Shown piece by piece: positions 23,801-36,100 of a DNA stretch of 64,000 bases. The position numbers and the translations under genes were made by a program. This DNA comes from Diphasiastrum complanatum (lineage: Eukaryota > Streptophyta > Lycopodiopsida > Lycopodiales > Lycopodiaceae), in NCBI GenBank assembly GCA_029204225.1, contig CM055099.1, forward strand, positions 40,843,631 to 40,907,630, given 5' to 3'. Positions within the stretch are counted from its first letter, which is position 1, and every line of letters starts with the position of its first letter. The notes under the pieces are model-generated. The model was not told the origin of the DNA. It saw only the letters and a list, made by a program, of their open reading frames with translations, and did not search any database.

Positions 23801-26800
23801 ACAATGATCACAAAGATGAGTAGGCAGCAGCATAGTGATTTCTTTACCAAACTGAAGTGCAGCATAGATCTTCGTCACAAACGTCTTTCGTCATGAATTC
23901 TTCACATAGATGGGTGGAGTAGGGAGTTTGCAAGATGGAGCCCTAAATAAGCAAATGGGACAGTTGTGAGTGGATGGTGTGAGATCTGGGGCCAGAAGAG
24001 CTGTGTGCTAGGAGTAGAAATACAGCTGAAAGTTGTTAGAAAAGAGTTAGTCAAGGATGGTGCTAAATGGATCGCACAATATTCAAATTCCTTATGTTTT
24101 GGGGCAGCTATTGGTTTTAATAAAAACCTTAGAAGGATACATGTGTTCCATCGAGGATAGGAATAGCTCAAGTAGTCTGTCAGTCAGATACATAGATGGT
24201 TAGCTCAGTGATACATTATTTTAATCAGCTCATGTTTCATCTTAGATAGCTTGAGATAGGAAAATAGGTTCCTGAAAGTGTTTTGGTTGAAGTGTATGAA
24301 GTTGCACTTCACATTCAGAGCTCTTTTGAACATTATTGCGATGCTCTTCAATTCACCGAGTTTTTTATGGTGTCACTTTTATTTGTTTATATTCTTTGGC
24401 CTGAAGGTTTTCCTTGCTGTAGCATAAGTATATCTGATCTTAGCTTGCCATCTTCTCATATATCTTAGTTTGTAATTTTCTCACATCACTGGTGCTGGAA
24501 TCACTGATGCCAAATAACGGAATCTTTTTCAGTTTGTGTATGTGGCTTAGATCTTAGCAGAATGTGATTGTTTTCAAAGTTTGAAGACTCCAATCTTCTG
24601 AATATCAATATTCCTAGTGCTAAAGCTCTTCGGACCCACTGCCATGCACTGGGTTCATAGTTATTCATTCAAACTTATGCTAGTGGTTAAGGCCTAAGAT
24701 AATTTCATAGTTTTCTTGCATCTGATAATGTGTCCCTTACAATGCTGGATACTTTTTTATTGGGATTTTCAGGAGTCTATATGTAACCAATGAGGCCCTG
24801 AGTGATAATACAACATAATCGGGATCTATATATAACAATATCTCTAACTAGTGTAGACAACGTGTAGTCTACTTGATGACTTTGAACATAACCACATGTT
24901 TAGCTCTCGACGTCCTAAGATTGATCAATAAAGTTATCAAGGTAGAATTACACAAACTGCTGTTAATGGTTTCTGGCCTGTCGTTTTGGTGACAAAACTT
25001 TGTCATATAGTCTAGCGAAAGCTTATATCTGCAAACCTATTCTCAATGTCTTATAGCAACTTGGTGGGACTGCACTTCCAACTACCTATGCATTTGCTCT
25101 TGTGGAAGGACGTGAAAGTCAGCAGATACTAAGGCTTCGTACATATCTAGATGAAGAGAGTGGTAATGATGAGGCTCGAAGGACACGGAAGAAAACAATA
25201 CTAAAATTCTGTGCAGCTTTGCAAGGATCTGCATCGGCATGGTGGGTCACAAAGGTAGGCTTAATCTAACAGCCATATTGGTGTTACCATGAGCAGCTGT
25301 TTTGTCATTTTGTTACAGTGCCTCTACTTTGTCGAATTTCCTGGTTGCTTATAGTGTTTGAGCTTTATATTATGTTTACTGACTCTGTCCTTTTGCATGT
25401 AGAAAATCTTTTTTTCTAGTGGCATGCAGCATTTGTAGATGGTATTATTGATAAGGGTGTTTCTATCTCTTATGTTTTTTTAAATTTTTTCACACTAGTA
25501 AATCAACTAGCAATCTTATAGAGTGCCTGGGATCGTTAATGCAGTTATGCAATCTGTCCACAATTTCAAGAGAGTTTGTAGCCTTGTCTGGCATGGGCGC
25601 GCTTCCATTTGTGGATGTCATCCTTTCTGGTCGAGCAACAGAACTCACCAATTTATCACATCAAGCTACTGTCCATACACCAAGTTTGTGGAATATTCCT
25701 CTACCATTGATGGAACATTTGAAGAATACACACAATGAATCACAACTTCAAGCAATTCAGGTTGGCACTTGCTAGAAGCTTTAAATATTCTTTACATGTT
25801 ACAAGTCTTAAAATTAATTCTTGGGGGATGCACATCAATCTTAGTTTCCTTAACACCAGGAAGATTGTAGGATTTTTATATCACATTAAAATCTTATGAA
25901 AAGATTATGTTGGTGAGGTCTTGCTTCTGACTGCCTCTATGCTATAATTTGAATGCAGGCAGGCCTCTCCCGCCAACCTTTGGTTCTTATCCAGGTCAGA
26001 AATGAATGTTTGACCCAAATTAGATATGTATCACAATGTGTGAGTTGAGTTTTGGCTGCAATGATGGAAAGTTGCATAACTTCTTAGAATGAAGTTTTCT
26101 TGATTGAAATCCAAGAAGCCAGCTGTTTGCATATTTCATCATAATATAATGTCCTTCTATGATTATATGCATACGCTGTTTTGTCCTTCTGTTGAAGCAG
26201 TTGTTTTTTGTAGGGTGTGATTTACATTTTAGTACGTTGAGATATAATCTTATTCACTGGTATCTATGCATTCATGATCACGGGAGGAATTTATAGGAGT
26301 ATCAGAGCTAGGGCGTTTGTGGGATATGGTTCTTGAATTTGATTATTTGCAGTGAGGAGTTATATGTTTTCCCTTGTGAATTTTGGCTACTTAGTAGGAT
26401 CTATGCTTTCATGATCATGGGAGGAATCTATAGGATTTTCAGAGCTAGGCATTTGTGGACATGGTTCTTGAATATTTGCACAAACCAAGATGAAGTGGAT
26501 ATCTTGCTTAATGAAGTACATGTAAAATGAGTGGCTGGCTTTCAAAACTACAAGAGGCGGGATTACAGTTGATAATTTTTACTCTGGGAAAACATGAACC
26601 AAACACGGCAGTTGATCAGTGATTGCTCGATTCGTTGGCTAGCTATGTCTTTGCAACAGAGAGGCAAATGAATTTTCTACCCTTGCACATTTGTGGGAAG
26701 TTGCTGGCTAATGATGAACACAAAGAGGGTGAGTTTCTGCATTTGTGTGTATACACAAAATTGCTAGCAACATTGCTGGTAACATGAGATGTGCTAGTGT

Positions 26801-29218
26801 AGATGAAGTGCAAGGCAAGTCTAAGCCTCTGACTTGTGGATGAACTATCACTCTAGGTTTGGTTAGATTGAGACTACGACATGTGGATTTACTTAGTTGG
26901 AGGCGAGCTAGCTTTGATACCAAATATTGCCCCGGTGCTTTAAGGGCACTGGACTTAGAGTGAGTTTCAAACTGGTCTAGATAGTTGAACCCAATATGGT
27001 ACCCACCTCTATATAGGACCCACAACAACCCCTATCATCATCTCACCCAAACTCTGGAAGTTCTCATATCCATTTCACAAATGGTATGTGATGCCATTGA
27101 ACGGCTGAAGCATAATCATGCTTGTGATATTGAGGACCTTGAGGCTGCACTTTTTATTCGTGTTGCAGAACTTTTATCCCCTATTCTGGCTACCCTCTTA
27201 AACACCAATAGTCTTTGGTTTTCCTCTTGGTCTTATAAGATCCTCCACCCGGTCGATAAAACTCGTCCACCCCATAAAACCAGACAACTATTGCACTATC
27301 ATGATTGGTCATGTCACTTTTTGGGACATCCTTTAGATAACAAATAGTCGAGAGGCAAAGAATCCAAAATTACATGCTCTTGTATAGGTAGGCTTATGTG
27401 ATATCACTCTACTTTTGACCATGTATTCACTATTAGGGCAGTCATTGAAGAGGCAAAGTTCATGGTGATTCAAGGTCAAGACCAAAGGACTGAATTCTCT
27501 CCTTGCATTGGCTGCCATGGAGGACCCCAAGTCATCAAGGTGATTCAAGATCAAGACCAAGAAATCAAGAAGCTCTTTTTGTGTTGGCTACCACGGAGGA
27601 CACCAAGTTATCAAGGTGACTCCTGGCTTGCCCAGTAGTGAACCAATAGTATGTAGCCATAGATAGCGAGCGTATGGATCTTGCTTAACCATCTTAATTG
27701 CGGTGTCTCTGTATAAACAAGCTACTCCGCCAGATCCACGACAAGTTTTTCCCCTCACAAATGGGCGAAAAGCAGAATGCCAAGAGTAATCCTGTATATG
27801 TGGAAGAGGATGATATAAAGACTCATGGGTTTCAGCCAACAACAAGAAGTAGCGAACAAGTTGATGAAAAGTTCTCCCTTCCTAGCGATGGAACAACGTC
27901 ATTTGCTAATAAAATTAGCAAAATCTCTTGCCGATGATGATGACAAAAAACCATTGCAATTCTAGAAGCCAAGTGTCAAAGTGGTGGGGGATCTCAGGCA
28001 ACTCGGGAGCCCCAAGTTCCTATTGTGAGAGGAGGTCGAAGTATCTCGGTTTGTTGTCGATAAAGACGACCCTTTGCCCTCTTTCTTTTGCTTTGTGAAT
28101 AATCTTTTTTCTTGCCAACTATTGGGTATTTGTCAAATCATCATCCATATAAATGAAAGTGCCTTTGAGTTTTGTTCTAAGCTGAAGAGCTGCATTGCGT
28201 TGTTGAAGAGAGCGAAATTTGATAAATAGAACGTTGTCATCAAACTTACTACGCCATGTCGTATCAAAACCATCAACAACATGAGATAACTTGGAAACGA
28301 GTAAATCTGTAGCTTCTTCTATTGGCTTACCTTCGTTGGCAATGCCTCTTACTCTAATGTTAAAAGCCTTTTTGGCTCTTCAAGCTTGTTCATCCAAAAC
28401 TGTTTCCAAATTGTTATCCATCGTAGAGGCTGAGAAATGAGGGTGATTACCTTGCTTGATGATCGATGTCGTTTCTTCAACTTGTTTTGCAAGTGATGAG
28501 AGTTTGCTGCCCATGTCGTCCGGTTTGAAGAGTGTTGCCCATGTCTTTATCTCTTCGACTTGTTTTTCCAAGCGAGATATTTTGTTGGAAGTTTCTTCCA
28601 AGGGAGGTACATGTTCTGCAATTTGTTGCCTAAGATACACATTTTCTTGCTCAAGCTGCTCCATCCGTTCTTTGACACCAACGAGATCCATAACCAACTT
28701 GCCATTTGCAATTTCAAAGAAGTGTAGTTGATTTCGTTTTGGATGAAACCGATATCATAAGCATAAAGACTCTCAATAGGCTTGGAAGGAGTGTAATCAA
28801 CTGTAGACTGTTGATTTGCAGGCGTTTCTGTGACAACAAGTATCTTGTCGGTGAAAATAGAGGGTGCACCAGTGATGGAGCCTTCTAATGCAGCGAGCGG
28901 TGGGGGGAGTTCCCGCATTGATGTAGGTGAAATAGCATCCCCCTCTATCGCAGATGATGGAGGAGGAGAAGAGATTAATGGGTGGGGGGGGGGGGGGGGA
29001 CCCGGGGGGGGGACCCCCATTTTTCTTAGGCGCCATGTACAACGCTGGACAGCAAGAAAAGCAGCGCTCAGAGGTCAGATGGAGCAGCGATGCAGCGATG
29101 GAGAGAGGGTGCCAGACCAACGCTAGGTCAGCAGGGCAGGGCAGCGCCCAGGTCAGCACTAGATCAGCGCCAGGTCAGCAGCGCTCCAGCAGGGCCATCG
29201 CGCCAGCCAGCCAGAACC

Positions 29219-29252
<34 letters not shown>

Positions 29253-30120
29253 TATTAATGTCTTTTCCGTGCGAAAAGGCATATAAGACCAAATGGAGTA
29301 CATGTCAAGTATGTGAAAACCAAGGGAGCGTATATAAACATCTCCAAGAAAAAACTATACATAAAAGAGAAATGAGCAATATAACTGTAAACTACAAACT
29401 GCCAACTGTCCATAAGGGGGGAGCAAAATAGCTGCCAGGAGTAGAGTAATATCATGTAGTGCTGCTGCTGAAAAAGGATGTGATACGAGCTGCAACAGGA
29501 GGTAACATGGGCCGCCGCTAACGTCATCTAGGAGGGTGAAAACTGTGTGCTCTCGTAACATGGCGTGAAGTGCGAACTGCTACATGACTATGAGTGATAC
29601 ACTCTCTCTGACATCAGTGAGGTAGTATGTCGTCGTCATCGTCATCAGACCGTGTCCATCTCCTTGTGAAGAAAGATCCCCTGTAGGACAAAAATCTTTA
29701 AAATCTCCTACTGTAGTTGAAGAGTGGATACCATTGCAGTTCCATAAACTTAACTGCAATGCTTTTGTGAGGGCCCCCGAACCGCTCCAAGTCCGGGGAG
29801 CCCAAATCCCTATTTATGAGGGTCAATGTACCGGGCCTTACCATCCCGATAAACCACTCTTTTACCCAATGCTTTGGCTTCGCTGAAAACCTTTCGCTGG
29901 CCTAGGGGGAAGAAGAGGAGGTGGGGGGTTGACTGCCTCCTGTTTTTGTTCCATCATCAGGATGGATCAGCGAGGGGGGATAGATCAGTGAGGGGGGATA
30001 ATGGATCAGCGAGGGACAGCGAGGGGCAGGATGGATTAGTGAGGGACAGGCATGGATCAGCAAGGATCAGCAGCGAGGGAGGAGAGAGAGAGTAGCCTTT
30101 ATGGTATATCCAAACAGTAC

Positions 30121-30189
<69 letters not shown>

Positions 30190-33100
30190 ATTTTAGAATT
30201 GTGTGTGTAGGTGGCAAAGCTTTTCAAAACATGGATAAAGGGCGCTGGCCCTCGAATCAGGGTGCTCGCCGCTGACTGCCTTCTCACACAATTAAAACTC
30301 AGCTAGAAAAACTGTGCTGATTTTGCAACTCTAGGTGCACTGATCCTGCAGGCACAAAATGCAAAATTTTCAGCTCCAGCATGCATTGAACTTGCTGGCC
30401 TCACCTACACTGGCTGCTTGCTGGAATTTTCAGAATTTTTGCCCCCATTCCAAGTGCTGCCTCTGGTCTGAAAAATAAGGAAAATTGAAGCCTCCTTCCC
30501 CTAATCCGCCTCAGCCTTCCTACTTCTTTTTACCCTATTTTCACATGCAAAGAGGCTCTAAAAAAGTATACGTGGCAGCATGTAGTTGGCAACACGCGTC
30601 TTCTCTCTGCCTTCAACTCTAAAACAAGTGAAGAAATGGGTGTTTTCCTCACATTATCTTTAAAACAAGCTGTTCTCTATCTAGAACGTGGGTCTGATAC
30701 CAATTGTCACAAGCTCATTTTTCCAAGCTCATGAAGCCTAGATGGTCGGGTGTAGAATGAACCTCCCAACTGTAGTCCTTCTACTTGCTATTCCTGTCGC
30801 CTGGCACATGGTGTCCAATTGTGAGTGATCAATCCACTTGGCATGCATTCTCCTTGTGACTTGTGAATTTTGAGTGACTTATAGGGTCCCACTCCCATGC
30901 CCCGCCATGGACCTATAACCCATTTGGTCACCTCGGCTGCTTGCCAGAGATCTCATTGTTGACGACTAAGATCTCGATGGTCACAAATCACCGTTTCTCT
31001 GATAGCTTGTTAGGATGCGGGCGTCACGCCAGGTCACTACTAGTGATGCACCTGTCCCAGCTTGGGCTAGATGTCCACCTGGGGTACCGGCCTTTGCCAA
31101 TACTTGGCCTTAGGCCTTCTATTAATTGGCTGTGCTGTGGTCATATTTGAGCTGAACTTGGCTCTAATAGGTAGGGTTAGGCAACGCCTTGATATTGGTT
31201 TGTAGCCTTAGCATGCTCACTTGTTTTTATCAATGTTACAAGAACCATTTTCACCTATCACACTAGCATGCCATTCATTAGCCATGACATACGTTTATTG
31301 GGATTATTGTGAACATATCCTAACTATCAACGATCATGTTCTCTTATTTCATTTGTGAGATTTATGTCGTCATTGCTTCCTATTATATTTATCACCTTAG
31401 GTACAAGTAAATAGAACAATTTTATCTGCTTGTAACATTTTGAGGTATTATTATGGCGTTTCTATTCAAAGATATTACCTTAAATTTGATGATTATCCTT
31501 CATGTTTGCTACACCAATATTTCTATTATCTTAGGCTTAGGCTATTCTATGTATGTCTCCATACCTAATCATGAAACTCCATTTTGTTGATACATCGTTT
31601 CTTTGATATCAATGTCTTATCCTATACTGCTAATTCGGAGTGTACATTTTGCTATTGCTAATAAACACTCATCACGATTCATACAACATGTGTTTGTTCA
31701 ATATCATTGGTTTTCAAGTATTGCATGGCAACTATTGATACATTTAGAGCCATTTTAAATATTTGTAGTAATACTCAACACTCTTAGACACAATGCATGG
31801 GACGAAATATATTTCTATATATCACAACATTCATTCTCATAGTGGGTTGTCGCTATGGGGTTGTACAATTAGGCTACTTGGGAGTTTGGTAGTTTTAGTC
31901 TCCCTTGTTGCGTTTAGTTCTATTTCATTTTAGCATTGTCCTGCTATTCTTCATTTGATTAGTACATTTGCTGTTCTTTCTAGTATTATTGCATTTGCTT
32001 TCAGTGCTTGTGTTGTTTAGCTCCATCAACAATCTTTTTAAGGTTTGGTTTAGCTTTGAGCAATATGAAGTGATAACATGCAAGTTCCCCTATGTTTAAT
32101 GAGGGATTAGGAATTGCAATTGATTGACTCTGAGCTTTAGTGCTATATTAGCCTTCGTCATGGTTGAGTTTGCCCTTCACTTTTGAAGAAGTGATAGGAA
32201 CTCGACATGTTGGTATTTGTATAGATTCTATAAACAATGAATGTATTTTATGCATGTGACCCACAACCCCGTTTTTGGGAGTTGATTACATGTGTATGGA
32301 CATTGTTGCAAATAGTCTGTTCCAAAAGAAATTGTTTTTGGTTTTATGACCGTTTTGGGACGCTCTAAAGAAAGCAAAAGGTTAGTTAAAACAACCTATG
32401 AACAGTAGAAAACTTGTAACATTATCTATTAGCAAATGTTCACGATGCTTCTTACAAAAACAAATCAAAGTTGGATATTCAAAAAATCATTAGCAATTCA
32501 GTTTTTTGCTTGTTATAATCTTCAGGGTCCACCAGGAACGGGCAAGACACAAACAATACTTGGGCTTCTAAGTGTCATACTACATGCAACTCCAACGAGG
32601 CTTCCTACTAAGTACTTGACACTTCAGTTTAAGCCTATAAAATTGTGGTTCCTTAGAAGCTTTATTATTGACAATAACATGATATTACAAAGTTTGTTTT
32701 GTATAGGGATGGCTCATTGGTAGTTCAAGCGCGAAAAGAGTGTTCCTTTGAAGAGAAGTATGTACTCTTAATCTACTTTTTGCTTGATTTCACATGTAGC
32801 CTTAAAAAAGCCTACTTTCTAAAAAATGTGCCAAGGAAAATAGTGTGGCTAAGGGCCTAGAAGTATTTAGTAAAGTATGTGTTAAAGAAGAGTTATTTAA
32901 CAACATCTTAATATATGGTCAGTACTTTTGCATCATCTGTGAGATTATCAATGCTAGTTTTGAGGATCAAGTTAATGTGTGTGAAAAGCTAGTCTTCAAT
33001 ATATATGATTCTGAGTTTCAAATCACATAAGTATAACTTGCTCTTTAATTTGTTGCTCTTTTTTTGCTTTTGTAACCATCTTTACTCTTTGCTTGCTATA

Positions 33101-36100
33101 TCTTTACTCTCCACTTCTTTGACACTCGCTATCTTTATGCATTATTGTATCTGCAAGTTATAAGCCCAATTATATACTAGAAATGGCCCCAATATACGTT
33201 TAGGTATTGGGCCAATTACCGTTAAGGGCATGTCCTTATGGGACCAAGATACCCTAAGTTGCCTTGACCTCTAGAAGGTTCCACTAAGGGCCTCTAGATA
33301 GTATGTATAGGGCTATCATATAGACATCAGTCATTCATTGATTATCTTAGTGGTATTGCTTGCTGGCTCTTCGTGGGAGAACCGTTTGCTATTTCTTGTA
33401 GGGATTTAGCCATTGATTATATTAGATGCTCTTAGTCATTCTTCGTGGTAGATTGCTTGATTGTGTTTACTATAGCCATTTATGATTCATTGATACAATA
33501 TCCGTAGATGGAGTCTATAACTTGGTATCAAAGCACTTTTTCTTCCTTGGTGGGAGTGCTAGTTTCCTCCACACTTGGTGGATTTCCATTTTTGGGGGGG
33601 GTTCTTCAGCGGAAGTACTTTTGCTTTGTGGCAGGAAAAAAAACTTTTTTTTTTAGGTGCAAATTATTTTCCAAGGCTATTTTAGTGGCTGGTATTTTTT
33701 CTAGCAGTTGTTGTAGTAGATTTCCTAAGCAGTACCTATTGCACATTTTAGCACCCTATTTGGAGTAGGTTTCGGCACTTTTTCATCAGCATTTGTTTGC
33801 TAGCTTTTGATAGTCTTTTGAAGGCTCCATCACCCTATTTTCGACTTCACTTGGTTTTTCAGGGCAGTACCTTCTATTCTTCGTAGCGCCCTATTTGGAG
33901 GTGATTTTGACACACATTTTATGTAGTTGTTTGCTGGTTTTTGTCTTACATTCTAGCCATGCATCACCGTCTTTGCTGCCGCAGTTTGAGCTGCCTTGCT
34001 GATTTTTGAGGGTAAAATACCCACCTATTTCCAGTGTTTTAGTTGGAGGTGATATTGACATATTTTTGCAGCGCCTTTTAGAGGTCAATTTGGCCCAAAG
34101 GATGGCCAAAATCAGTGCCCTCTAGCGAAAGTTAGCTCCTTTACCATTTTGCTTGCATTTTTGAACAACAACTTCAAAACGAAGTTATTTAAGTGAAGAG
34201 TAGGTAATTTAAATGTTGGACCCCTTTAGGGAATGAAGATTTTAAAAGAAATTCTTCATGTTTCCCCTTCAAACTTCAGGTCCTCTTTTCAATGCCATCC
34301 AATGGCTGTTGAGAATCCAACGACCCACGCTCTTCTAAATCGAATCAATCTCGTCCGTTCATCAGATCTCACCTTGATCTTACGGATTCGGACATTCTTG
34401 TGCGATGAACTCACTTCTTATGGTCGTTGGATTCCTTGAGACGCTAAGGTCTCCTTCCAATCAACGCATGTGACACCTCTCTTGCCCTTCTCCTTCCTGT
34501 ATTCCAGCTATGGCTTTCTCCATTCTCTAATAGGTTATGCACTGACTGACCCACGACCTTCTCACTGTGTATTCGCCCCACTAGGGCACGTAGCTGCAAA
34601 TTTAATCATGACAAGAAACACTCGCTTATTGATCAAGATCCACATTTTGTTTCATGAAACCCTGGCTATCTAGAAGCTGCCCAATCTCCATTGATTCATG
34701 CAATCCTTATTCCACGCCCAACTGTGGCCTTCTAGCATCTTGTTAGAAGAACTAGGGCGCCCATTGTCAATGCTTTATAGCTCATAATTTAGAGCACCAT
34801 AGAGAAAGATCCAACACTTTCCTGTAAGAGAGTCTAGGTATCAAAAAAGCTCCATAGCTTTAGAAGGAACTAATCTTCCATTACTTCATGACTGACTCCA
34901 CCCTTGTGGGATTTGCTTGGTCTCAGTAGAAGAACCTTGGGTAGCAATTTACAATGCCCAATTTCGTCACCTGTGGAGAAAGATCCACGACTTTCCGTTT
35001 TTCTGAAAATTAGGCCACCATAGCTAGTTTCTCGAATTGCTTTTTTCTTCTTCGACTGCAAATTATTTTTCGACACCTCTTAGCCCCGAGATTGTCCTAC
35101 CTTGCTCTATCTTTCAATCCACTTTGCTCCATTACTATCCGTCATAGCCATTTTCCGAAGACATTCTTTGTTTTTGAGCAATTTTTGAGAATTCTCCACG
35201 AATTCCCCAACTTCGACCTTGCTAATTACTTTCTTGAAGATTAAATCGAAGGAACTTTGCTGATACCTGTCTTGGACTGACGATATCTTAGTAGTCCTTC
35301 AGAGGCTCTAGTGCTGGCTTTCCTGGTGAACAACGCTATCTGATAGCTCTTTTGGATCGTGCACGATTGTAGTACCCCGCCGCTCTAATACCAAAGTTGG
35401 AATTCCCAAAGGATAATACAGGACCTAGTGAGGATGCAGATCACACTAGCAATCACCATAGCTCAAGTATTCGTAGCTCTCAAAGTGACACAACAAAAGT
35501 TCATGATTACTAAGGAAAAACCGTATACATAGCAAAAGCCCCCTTTTGCATGAGAACGCCATGTGGCATGAGTCTAATAACTGCATTAATGGCATTGTTG
35601 GCCCTTACATGGCATTTTCAAGTATCTTCCCATTATTGGCCTGTGGGCTGGCTTTTTAACTAAGCCTAACTTTCTAGCTATGGTATCCAGATCAATTGTG
35701 CAATATCACATTAGAGCTTACATGGATCTGACTTGATTTTTAACACTAACCATATGTTGAAGGCCTTGAACTCCTGCAATCACATGTGTCATATGAGCGT
35801 ATAAAACGTCTCCAAACTGAACTAGCTAACTGACAAACATAGACTAAGTGTAAATCATTTATTTATTATCGCAATCAAAAAGCTTGAGTGAATTCATGAA
35901 GATTAAAGAATGATGGTGGAACCCACATGACAAAGTGTGCAGCATGTCGTGTGATTTGTAGACTGTCTGCACTGTCTTTGGGTGGGGTGTCGACTGGGAA
36001 CATCTGCCTTATCCTTTGAACCATCATTTGCAAGTGGCGTTGGTGGAAGTACGAGGTGATGGGTGGTTGCAACAAATTTGATCCTCCTTACATTTCAGCC

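Larger units (their letters stand above)
14826..25056 (+). other. MAA3: MAA3 intron 3 (10.2 kb)
   Basis: This intron is bounded by GTCAGA and a TTATAG acceptor. It carries a copia pre-integrase fragment, then a gypsy element split by a complete copia element. About 2 kb of unassigned DNA (23.0-25.06 kb) follows. All of the recognisable elements lie antisense to the host gene. Confidence 0.85.
25995..32525 (+). other. MAA3: MAA3 intron 6 (6.5 kb)
   Basis: The intron runs from GTCAGA to a CTTCAG acceptor. It separates VLIQ from GPPGTGKT, inside the nucleotide-binding core. It contains LINE pieces in both orientations, GA microsatellites, tandem duplications and two primer-binding-site-like sequences. 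The stretch 31.15-32.5 kb has nothing recognisable. Confidence 0.85.

Noticed and set aside
25057-25994. Reading the helicase exon clusters as separate genes or pseudogenes
   Set aside because: Clusters at 13.9, 25, 32.5, 40.6 and 51-53.6 kb are in the right order without overlap. Splice phases agree and no exon has a stop, which fits one gene with large introns.
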